35,730 bases of DNA from Bacteroidales bacterium (GTDB taxonomy: Bacteria > Bacteroidota > Bacteroidia > Bacteroidales > JAADGE01), in assembly GCA_021648725.1 (NCBI GenBank), contig JAKISF010000031.1:1-35730 (forward strand). Direction: 5' to 3'. The position numbers and the translations under genes are program-made. Under the pieces are notes generated by a model, which was not told where the DNA came from, made no database searches, and saw nothing but the letters and a program-made list of their open reading frames with translations. Position 1 is the stretch's first letter, and each line of letters starts with the position of its first letter. This document shows positions 15,808-22,579 of this stretch, piece after piece.

Positions 15808-16857
15808 ATGAAATTATCACAATTTATATACGACTTACCGAAAGAATTAATTGCCCAATATCCGGCAGAAAACAGGGATGATTCTCGTTTATTGGTATTA
15901 CACAAAAAAAGCGGAAAGATTGAACATAAAATCTTTAAGGACGTTATAAATTATTTTAATACGAACGACTTATTTGTTTTTAATAATACAAGAGTTTTTC
16001 CGGCACGCTTAAAAGGTATAAAAGAAAAAACAGGAGCAAAAATAGAAGTTTTTCTTTTGAGAGAACTTAACAGAAAGCAGCGTTTGTGGGATGTTTTAGT
16101 AAGCCCGGCAAGAAAAATAAGAATAGGAAATAAACTATATTTCGGCGATTCGGAAACATTAGTCGCAGAAGTTATTGACAATACAACTTCAAGAGGTCGG
16201 ACTCTTCGTTTTTTATATGACGGTGATTATGACGAGTTTAAAGAAACGCTTACAAACCTCGGAGAAACCCCTTTGCCTTCCTTTGTCGGCAGACCCACAG
16301 AGCCGGAGGACAGTGAAAGGTACCAAACAATCTTTGCAAAAGAAGAAGGTGCTGTTGCTGCTCCTACCGCAGGGCTCCATTTCAGCAAAATTCTGCTAAA
16401 AAAGTTTGAAATAAAAGGAATAAAAACAATCTCTATTACTTTACATGTCGGCTTGGGAAATTTCAGAACCATAAATGTTGAAGATTTAACAAAACACAAA
16501 ATGGATAACGAACAAATTGAAGTTATCCAAGATACTGCAAATATTGTTAATTATGCCAAAAGTAATAAACATAAAATTTGTGCCGTCGGAACAACGGTTA
16601 TCAGAACGTTAGAAAGTGCCGTTACTGTAACCGGCTTACTGAAACCCTACAGCGGATGGACAAATAAATTTGTTTTCCCCCCTTACGATTTCCTTTTAGC
16701 AGATGCTATGATTACAAACTTTCATTTGCCGAAATCAATTCCGTTAATGTCGGCATCAGCGTTCGGAGGATATAAAAATATAATGAAGGCATATAAAGTT
16801 GCAATCAAAGAAGGGTATAAATTCGGAACGTACGGAGATGCAATGTTAATAATATAA
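15808..16857 (+). CDS. queA: S-adenosylmethionine:tRNA ribosyltransferase-isomerase
   Basis: A 349-residue enzyme that transfers the ribosyl part of SAM to preQ1 in tRNA, giving epoxyqueuosine. Recognisable blocks are [19 protein letters not shown], the NTRVFPARL motif, the long [15 protein letters not shown] motif, then [10 protein letters not shown] and near the C-terminus [17 protein letters not shown]. Length is standard. The ATG at 15808 is chosen because upstream in-frame start codons lie within truB or on the promoter. It overlaps nothing and is followed by a 313-base gap before the hydrogenase operon. Confidence 0.96.
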   Translation: MKLSQFIYDLPKELIAQYPAENRDDSRLLVLHKKSGKIEHKIFKDVINYFNTNDLFVFNNTRVFPARLKGIKEKTGAKIEVFLLRELNRKQRLWDVLVSPARKIRIGNKLYFGDSETLVAEVIDNTTSRGRTLRFLYDGDYDEFKETLTNLGETPLPSFVGRPTEPEDSERYQTIFAKEEGAVAAPTAGLHFSKILLKKFEIKGIKTISITLHVGLGNFRTINVEDLTKHKMDNEQIEVIQDTANIVNYAKSNKHKICAVGTTVIRTLESAVTVTGLLKPYSGWTNKFVFPPYDFLLADAMITNFHLPKSIPLMSASAFGGYKNIMKAYKVAIKEGYKFGTYGDAMLII

Positions 16858-17107
16858 TGCTTTATTTTTGACAATAAATCTGCTTAACATTTTAGAGAAC
16901 ACGCTTTTACAAAAAATAAAACCAACCCGTTTTTTGGGAAACCCCTGACATACAACAATATGCCGGCTCTTGTATTATAACAGCAAAGCAATTCACTTCT
17001 CTGCAACTTACAAAAACACTTTCAGATAATGTTAAAAAACACACCGACAAGGGTGTCCTTCTAGTTGCTAGGACAATACGCTCTGCCGACGCGACTAGTA
17101 CCTCTGT
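16858..17107. other. Non-coding gap between queA and the hox operon
   Basis: About 250 bases with no convincing gene. A 62-codon open stretch without a start codon (16920-17111) resembles nothing I recognise. The right half, from about 17038, is richer in G+C than its surroundings and holds two hairpins described separately. No clear queA terminator on the plus strand was found. Confidence 0.5.
17038..17100 (-). ncRNA. Candidate structured RNA or terminator (two hairpins plus U-tract on the minus strand)
   Basis: Read on the minus strand, a first hairpin pairs TGTC(CTAG)CAA(CTAG)AAGGACA-type arms (17054-17075). A second pairs ACACC with GGTGT around CTTGTC (17040-17055) and is followed directly by GTTTTTT. 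Hairpin plus U-tract is the form of an intrinsic terminator, yet no annotated minus-strand gene ends here. It may therefore be the 3' end of a small RNA running opposite to the hox operon, or a conserved leader or spacer element. No promoter was identified for it. This is a structural reading by eye only. Confidence 0.3.
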
Positions 17108-17121
17108 ATGATAAATATCAT
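17108..17121. promoter_or_regulatory. FNR/CRP-like palindrome upstream of the hox operon
   Basis: ATGATAAATATCAT is a perfect 6+6 inverted repeat with a two-base centre. It contains TGAT-N4-ATCA, the core of the FNR/CRP-family site (TTGAT-N4-ATCAA), missing only the outermost T/A. Its centre (17114.5) is about 41 bases before the predicted start of transcription, the position used by class II activators of this family. Binding by an FNR-type or related regulator is inference. Confidence 0.5.
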
Positions 17122-17151
17122 TGAAAAGACTTTGTAGTTTTCATAACTTTA
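17121..17151 (+). promoter_or_regulatory. Predicted hox operon promoter
   Basis: TTG (17121-17123), 20 bases, then TAACTTTA (17144-17151), which differs from TAnnTTTG only in the last base. Transcription would begin near 17155, about 16 bases before the hoxF ATG. A 12-base direct repeat, TATCATTGAAAA, occurs at 17116-17127 and 17150-17161, 34 bases apart (about three helical turns). AGTTTTCA/TGAAAACT forms an inverted pair over the -7 region. The sub-consensus -7 fits a promoter that needs an activator. Confidence 0.55.
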
Positions 17152-17170
17152 TCATTGAAAACTATAAAAA

Positions 17171-18901
17171 ATGAATTTTATGAATCTGACAGAAATAAGA
17201 AACGAAAGAACGCAACTTTTAAATTATCTGTGGGACTTTCAAAAACAAAACGGGTATATCAGCACTTCAGATATTAAAAAATTATCACAAGAACTTGGTA
17301 TATCTTGGATTGAAATAGAAGGCGTAATTTCATTTTACCACTTTTTTAAAAGAAAACCGACAGGAAAATATACTATTTATTTAAACAACAGTATGATTTC
17401 TGAGTTAAAAGGGTTTCATAAAATAAAAGAAGCTTTTGAAAAAGAAACCGAAACAAGCTTCGGAACAACAGATGCAACCGGTACTTTCAGCCTGTTTGAA
17501 ACGGCCTGTATCGGCTTAAGCGACCAAGAACCCGCAGCATTAATAAACTTCAAACCGGTTATTAATCTTACCCCTAAAAAAGTAAAAGAAATAATAGGCC
17601 GGCTTAAAAAAGGCGGCAATCTTGATGAAATAGAAGACACTCCCAAAGACCGTATCATCTACAAAAATGATAAAGGAGAAGCCGTTCTTTTCCGAGATTA
17701 CAATGAAGGCGAAGCTGTAATGAAGCTGATAAAAAAAAGACCGGAAGAAGTAATTGAAGAAATTAAAGAGTCAGGGTTATCCGGCAGAGGCGGAGCTTTT
17801 TTCCCGACAGGTCTAAAGTGGGAGTTTGCAAAACAATCTCACGGACTTCAAAAATATGTTATTTGCAATGCCGACGAAGGAGAACCCGGAACATTTAAAG
17901 ACAGGGTGTTAATAAATCAGTTGCCGGGCTTGTTAATTGAAGGAATGATTACCGGAGCCTATGCAGTCGGTGCCTCAAAAGGTATTATTTATTTAAGAGC
18001 GGAATATAGGTATTTAAGAAAAAAACTGGAGAATACCATAAATCGTTTCTACAAAATAGGATTATTAGGAGAAAACATACTCGGAAAAAATTTTGATTTT
18101 GACCTAAGTATTATGCAAGGTGCCGGAGCGTATGTTTGCGGAGAAGAAACAGCTTTAATAGAATCATTAGAAGGACACAGAGGAGGCCCCAGAACAAAAG
18201 TTTATTTCCCTGTTGAAAAAGGTTACTTAGAAAAACCTACAGTTGTAAATAATGTTGAAACATTCTGTGTTGCCGCACGAATAATGGAATACGGAAGTGT
18301 CTTTTACAGTTCAAAAGGAACAGCAAAAACAAAAGGAACAAAATTACTTTCAATTTCAGGAGACTGTAATAAACCCGGAATCTATGAAATCGAATGGGGA
18401 ATGACGATTCAAGAAATGCTCGACCTTTGCGAAGCAAAAGATACAAACTACATTCAATTCAGCGGACCCTCGGGAACCGTTCTTACAAAAAAAGATTTTA
18501 AAAGAAAGATTTCAGGAGAAGATTTAATTTGCGGAGGTTCGGTTATGATATTTAATTCAAAAGTTGACATTTTTGATATTCTCACTAATTTTTCTAACTT
18601 CTTTATTGCTGAATCTTGCGGACTTTGTACTCCGTGCAGAGCCGGAAACTATTTAATAGGAAAACGCTTAGAAAGAATAAAAAACAATGATGCAACAATG
18701 GAAGAAATTGAGGAAATTAAAGGCTGGAGTAAAGTTTTAAAAGATACCAGCAGGTGCGGACTGGGAAAAACCTCAACTAATTTTATAACAGATGCCATTG
18801 AAAAGTTTCCCGATTTATTTAAGAAGAAAGCTTTGAAGCATAAAGAATTTGATCTTTCGGCTGCGTTAAACGATTATTACGATACTGTAAAAAATAACTA
18901 A
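17171..18901 (+). CDS. hoxF: NAD-reducing hydrogenase diaphorase subunit HoxF (NuoE-NuoF fusion)
   Basis: A 576-residue NAD(H)-binding subunit of a soluble [NiFe] hydrogenase. Residues about 1-150 are a NuoE-like thioredoxin-fold domain. Residues about 175-575 are NuoF-like, with the FMN/NADH motifs SGRGGAFFPTGLKW, NADEGEPGTFKDR and GAGAYVCGEETALIESLEG, then the [4Fe-4S] ligands ESCGLCTPCRAG and a later Cys in TSRCGLGK. The NuoE part has only one cysteine (FETACIGL); the other three [2Fe-2S] ligands are missing, so that cluster is probably absent. Length is close to HoxF of Cupriavidus. It is the first gene of the operon, with the next gene one base away. An ATG at 17180 is an alternative start. 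Confidence 0.92.
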   Translation: MNFMNLTEIRNERTQLLNYLWDFQKQNGYISTSDIKKLSQELGISWIEIEGVISFYHFFKRKPTGKYTIYLNNSMISELKGFHKIKEAFEKETETSFGTTDATGTFSLFETACIGLSDQEPAALINFKPVINLTPKKVKEIIGRLKKGGNLDEIEDTPKDRIIYKNDKGEAVLFRDYNEGEAVMKLIKKRPEEVIEEIKESGLSGRGGAFFPTGLKWEFAKQSHGLQKYVICNADEGEPGTFKDRVLINQLPGLLIEGMITGAYAVGASKGIIYLRAEYRYLRKKLENTINRFYKIGLLGENILGKNFDFDLSIMQGAGAYVCGEETALIESLEGHRGGPRTKVYFPVEKGYLEKPTVVNNVETFCVAARIMEYGSVFYSSKGTAKTKGTKLLSISGDCNKPGIYEIEWGMTIQEMLDLCEAKDTNYIQFSGPSGTVLTKKDFKRKISGEDLICGGSVMIFNSKVDIFDILTNFSNFFIAESCGLCTPCRAGNYLIGKRLERIKNNDATMEEIEEIKGWSKVLKDTSRCGLGKTSTNFITDAIEKFPDLFKKKALKHKEFDLSAALNDYYDTVKNN

Positions 18902-18902
18902 A

Positions 18903-20177
18903 ATGGAACAAAGAATAGTAAACATAAAAATAGACGGCAAAGAATTCCAGGCAGTTGAAGGACAATCTCTTATAGAGGCTGCAAAGAACAGCGGGTTCTA
19001 TATACCCACACTTTGCCATTTTAAAGAAATTTATCCGCCGCTCGGAACATGCAGAGTTTGCACGGTTAATATTAACGGAAAACCCGATACGGCCTGCACC
19101 CGAAAAGTATTCGACGGAATGAATGTTGAAGTTAATACTCCCGACGTTTTAGATAACAGAAAAGCAATTATTGAAATGCTTTTTGCAGAAGGAAACCACT
19201 ATTGTCCGGCATGTGCAAAAAGCGGTGATTGCGAACTTCAAAGAAAAGGTTATGAAATGGGTGTTGCATACACGCGCTTTCCCCATCTTTTTGAAGAAAG
19301 ACCGAGAGATTTTAAATCAGACCGAATTTTTATGGAACATAACAGATGTATTTTATGCAAACGCTGTGTTCACGAGGTTAAAACATCAAAAGGCGATAAT
19401 GTATTCTATTTTCAAAACAGAGGACACAACATGCTGGTCGGAATTGATTATGAAAAAGAAAAAGAGTTAACAGACGAGGAAGTTTTAAGAGCAGCAAACC
19501 TTTGTCCGGTAGGAGCAATTATTGCAAAAGGAAAAACAATTGCAAAACCATTCGGAGACAGAAAATTTGACGATGATAAAAACATTAAATGGATTGAAGG
19601 TAAGGAACTTGACATTAAAATTCCGAAAGACGGAAAGAAAAAAATAGTTGCAACAACCTCATTAGCCGGTTGTTTCGGATGTCATATGTCATTGCTTGAT
19701 ATTGATTTAGGAATACTGGATATTTTTGAACTTGTTGAATTCAATAAATCCCCCCTAACAGACATTAAAAATTTCACAAAAGAATGTGATATCGGAATTA
19801 TTGAAGGCGGCGTTGCAAACTCTGAAAACTTTGAAGTATTAAAAGAGTTCAGAAAAAAATGTAAAGTAATTGTTGCTCTCGGAGAATGTGCCGTTTGGGG
19901 AGGAATGCCAGCAATGAGAAATACATTACCGCTCAAAGATTGTTTAGAAGAAGCATATTTAAATTCAATTTCAAGTGAGAATAACGAAAATATTATTCCG
20001 TACCATGAAGATCTTCCAAAATTGCTCAATAAAGTTTATTCAACAAAAGATATTATAAAAATAGATTATTTCATTCCGGGCTGTCCGCCAAATGCTGAAC
20101 ATATCTGGAAAGTCGTTAAAAATATTCTGTTCGGGGCAGGAGAAAAAGTTGCATACAAAGAATTTAAATACGACTAA
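18903..20177 (+). CDS. Fused HoxU-HoxY: Fe-S subunit plus hydrogenase small subunit
   Basis: A 424-residue fusion of two normally separate subunits. Residues 1-240 are HoxU-like: [2Fe-2S] ligands Cys38, Cys50, Cys53 and Cys65; a NuoG-type site GNHYCPACAKSGDC (His99, Cys101, Cys104, Cys110) with the one-residue H-x-C spacing typical of HoxU; and [4Fe-4S] ligands Cys149, Cys152, Cys155 and Cys201. Residues about 247-424 are HoxY-like: AGCFGCHMS (Cys257, Cys260), LGECAVWGG (Cys329) and IPGCPPNAE (Cys394) hold the proximal [4Fe-4S] cluster. The linker (210-247) is charged, with no stop or frameshift. The fusion ties the diaphorase electron path directly to the hydrogenase module. It starts one base after the hoxF stop. 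Confidence 0.9.
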   Translation: MEQRIVNIKIDGKEFQAVEGQSLIEAAKNSGFYIPTLCHFKEIYPPLGTCRVCTVNINGKPDTACTRKVFDGMNVEVNTPDVLDNRKAIIEMLFAEGNHYCPACAKSGDCELQRKGYEMGVAYTRFPHLFEERPRDFKSDRIFMEHNRCILCKRCVHEVKTSKGDNVFYFQNRGHNMLVGIDYEKEKELTDEEVLRAANLCPVGAIIAKGKTIAKPFGDRKFDDDKNIKWIEGKELDIKIPKDGKKKIVATTSLAGCFGCHMSLLDIDLGILDIFELVEFNKSPLTDIKNFTKECDIGIIEGGVANSENFEVLKEFRKKCKVIVALGECAVWGGMPAMRNTLPLKDCLEEAYLNSISSENNENIIPYHEDLPKLLNKVYSTKDIIKIDYFIPGCPPNAEHIWKVVKNILFGAGEKVAYKEFKYD

Positions 20178-20229
20178 CTTAACAAAAGTTATATAAAGTT
20201 TTACTTTTAATTTTTTAACTGAAGAAAGA

Positions 20230-21687
20230 ATGGGCAAAAAAATAGTAATAGAACCTGTTACCAGAGTCGAAGGACACGGAAAAGTAACTATACAACTTGA
20301 TGATAACGGAAACGTAAAAGATTCTAAATTTCATATAGTTGAATTCAGAGGTTTTGAAAAATTTATTCAAGGTCATCCCTATTGGCAAGCTCCGGTTATT
20401 GTTCAAAGGCTTTGCGGAATTTGTCCGGTAAGTCATCATTTGGCAGCGGCAAAAGCAATAGATCAAATTGTAGGAATTGACCCCGAAGATTTATCTCCTA
20501 CAGCCTCAAAAATCAGAAAATTATTGCACTACGGACAAGTATTCCAATCCCATGCTTTGCACTTCTTTTATTTAGCTGCCCCTGATTTGCTTTTCGGTGT
20601 AGATGCTGATCCTACAATTAGAAATGTTGTCGGAGTTGCACAAGAACATCCCGAATTGGCAAAAAAAGGAATTTTAATGCGAAAATTCGGTCAAGAAATG
20701 ATTAAAGCAATTGCAGGTAAAAAAATTCACGGTATTGCCGCCGTTCCCGGAGGTGTTCACAAAAACCTTCACAAAAGCGAAATTGACTATTTTCTTAACG
20801 GAAAAGATGTTCCGAGTATTGATACAATGATTGAATGGTCTTTGGAAGTTATTGATTTTATGAAAGGTTATCATAAAGAACATGCCGCATTTTTAGATAC
20901 TTTTGCAGCATATCCTTCGGGGCATCTCGGCTTAGTTTCAAAAGACGGCTCAGGAGCATTAGATTTATACGACGGAAAATTAAGAGCAATTGACAGCACC
21001 GGAAATATTACATTAAATGATGTTCCCGATTTCCAATATCATAAATATTTTAATGAAGATGTTGAAAGGTGGTCGTATATGAAATTTCCTTATATTAAAC
21101 ATCTCGGCAGAAAAAACGGTTGGAACAGAGTCGGGCCGTTAGCCAGAATGAATGTTTGTAAGTCTATTGATACTCCTCTTGCAGAAAAAGAAAGAAAAGA
21201 ATTTACGGAATACACAAAAGGAAAACCGAACAATATGACAATGCACACACATTATGCACGTTTAATTGAGATTTTACACTCGGCAGAAAAAATGAAAGAA
21301 TTGCTTCACGACGAAGATATTATGGGGGATGAGTTAGTACGAGAAGGAATCAGAAGAAGCGAAGGTGTTGGGGTTATTGAAGCACCTCGAGGAACCTTAA
21401 TGCACCACTATAAAGTTGATAAACAAGGAAAAATCACAAAATGTAATTTAATTGTTTCAACAACTCATAATAATGACCCGATGAACAAAGCTGTAGGTTG
21501 GGTTGCCCAAAATGTAATTGACAAGCAAAAAGAAATTACCGAAGGTATGCTAAATCAAGTTGAGGTTGCAATAAGGGCTTATGACCCTTGTTTAAGTTGT
21601 GCAACCCATGCAATGGGAAAAATGCCGCTACAACTTTCTATTTTCGACAACGAAGGAAAATTAATTGATGAAAAATTTAAATCATAA
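20230..21687 (+). CDS. hoxH: [NiFe] hydrogenase large subunit HoxH
   Basis: A 485-residue catalytic subunit that splits or forms H2 at a Ni-Fe(CN)2CO centre. The N-terminal pair is RLCGICPVSHH (Cys62, Cys65), and the C-terminal pair is DPCLSCATH (Cys454, Cys457). His460 marks the expected protease cut, leaving a 25-residue tail (AMGKMPLQLS and on) to be removed. EPVTRVEGHGKV at the N-terminus is typical. These features and the partner genes place it in the bidirectional NAD-linked group 3d (HoxH). No twin-arginine signal is encoded with the small subunit, so the enzyme is cytoplasmic. hyp maturation genes are not in the window. The maturation protease gene overlaps its 3' end. Confidence 0.95.
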   Translation: MGKKIVIEPVTRVEGHGKVTIQLDDNGNVKDSKFHIVEFRGFEKFIQGHPYWQAPVIVQRLCGICPVSHHLAAAKAIDQIVGIDPEDLSPTASKIRKLLHYGQVFQSHALHFFYLAAPDLLFGVDADPTIRNVVGVAQEHPELAKKGILMRKFGQEMIKAIAGKKIHGIAAVPGGVHKNLHKSEIDYFLNGKDVPSIDTMIEWSLEVIDFMKGYHKEHAAFLDTFAAYPSGHLGLVSKDGSGALDLYDGKLRAIDSTGNITLNDVPDFQYHKYFNEDVERWSYMKFPYIKHLGRKNGWNRVGPLARMNVCKSIDTPLAEKERKEFTEYTKGKPNNMTMHTHYARLIEILHSAEKMKELLHDEDIMGDELVREGIRRSEGVGVIEAPRGTLMHHYKVDKQGKITKCNLIVSTTHNNDPMNKAVGWVAQNVIDKQKEITEGMLNQVEVAIRAYDPCLSCATHAMGKMPLQLSIFDNEGKLIDEKFKS

Positions 21688-22114
21688 AAAAACAATGATT
21701 TTCGGAATAGGAAACTCAGCCCGACAAGATGACGGTTTGGGTTGGGCTTTTCTTGATGAGATTGAAAAGACCTCAAAATTTAAAGGAGAACTTCATTACC
21801 GCTATCAATTAAACATTGAAGATGCCGAAACAGTTTCTAAGGCCGAACAGATTCTTTTTGTTGATGCTAACAGCGAAACCTTAAAAGATAGCTGTGTTTT
21901 TGAAGAGTGCAAATTAAACGGTGAAATAACTTTTACAACACACGCATTAGACCCGGGAGCAATTTTGGCTTTATGCAAAGATGTTTACGATAAACAACCC
22001 AAAGCCTATGTGTTAAGAATAAGAGGCTTCGGCTGGGACTTAGGCGAAGGACTAAGCACACAAGGCAAACAAAACCTTAAAGATGCACTAAAATTAATGA
22101 AGGGGATAACATAA
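21668..22114 (+). CDS. hoxW: Hydrogenase maturation endopeptidase (HoxW/HycI family)
   Basis: A 148-residue protease of the M52 family that removes the C-terminal tail of the large subunit after nickel insertion. GIGNSARQDDG carries Asp21, LFVDAN carries Asp66 and TTHALDPG carries His92, the three nickel-sensing ligands of the family. The ATG at 21668 overlaps the end of hoxH by 20 bases, which indicates translational coupling. A shorter start at 21695 (MIFGIGN) is also possible. Its natural substrate is almost certainly HoxH encoded just upstream. A hairpin terminator follows. Confidence 0.9.
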   Translation: MKNLNHKKTMIFGIGNSARQDDGLGWAFLDEIEKTSKFKGELHYRYQLNIEDAETVSKAEQILFVDANSETLKDSCVFEECKLNGEITFTTHALDPGAILALCKDVYDKQPKAYVLRIRGFGWDLGEGLSTQGKQNLKDALKLMKGIT

Positions 22115-22137
22115 TTTTACATGATTGTATTTTAAAA

Positions 22138-22169
22138 GGTTGCCCTTGTTGACAACCGTTTTTATTTTA
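22138..22169 (+). terminator. Likely Rho-independent terminator of the hox operon
   Basis: GGTTG (22138-22142) pairs with CAACC (22153-22157) around a ten-base loop and is followed by GTTTTTATTTT. The preceding AAAA can extend the stem with the U-tract. It lies 24 bases after the hoxW stop and before the next gene. Confidence 0.55.
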
Positions 22170-22197
22170 AATGTTTTTACTGCCGTCGAAAGAAAAA

Positions 22198-22524
22198 ATG
22201 ACAATAAAACAAGCACAAAAAACAATTGATAATTGGATTAAAGAAGTAGGTGTAAGGTATTTTAATGAATTAACAAATATGGCTCTTCTAACCGAAGAGG
22301 TAGGCGAACTTGCCAGAATTATTGCCAGAACATACGGAGAGCAATCATTTAAAGAAACAGAAAAAAATAAAGATTTATCGGAAGAAATTGCTGACGTTTT
22401 TTTTGTTTTAATATGTATTGCTAATCAAACAGGAATCGACTTAACGGATGCATTGCAAAAAAGCTTAAAAAAGAAAACAAAAAGAGACTCTCTCAGACAT
22501 AAGAATAATGAAAAGCTAAAGTAA
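22198..22524 (+). CDS. MazG-like nucleotide pyrophosphohydrolase
   Basis: A protein of about 108 residues from the ATG at 22198 (an ATG at 22171 would add nine poorly conserved residues and overlaps the terminator U-tract). It shows the all-alpha NTP-pyrophosphohydrolase motif: TEEVGELAR at about 30-38 and, later, EEIADVFFVLICIANQTG. The two EExx(E)/ExxD helices bind Mg2+ and the nucleotide. The C-terminal KKKTKRDSLRHKNN tail is typical of the Bacteroidota version. It likely acts as a house-cleaning (d)NTP pyrophosphatase; the substrate is not known. Confidence 0.85.
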   Translation: MTIKQAQKTIDNWIKEVGVRYFNELTNMALLTEEVGELARIIARTYGEQSFKETEKNKDLSEEIADVFFVLICIANQTGIDLTDALQKSLKKKTKRDSLRHKNNEKLK

Positions 22525-22579
22525 TTCTTCTTGCCGAATACAGTATATTTAATAATTTTACCGTTCTCAAAATTAACTT

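Noticed and set aside
16920-17111. A 62-codon open stretch on the plus strand between queA and hoxF
   Set aside because: It has no start codon, no recognisable family and runs into the FNR-like palindrome. The structured-RNA reading explains the right half better.
17171-21687. Respiratory complex I (NuoEFG) as the identity of the first two hydrogenase operon genes
   Set aside because: The HoxY ligands, the H-x-C spacing in the HoxU part and the adjacent hoxH and maturation protease identify a hydrogenase.
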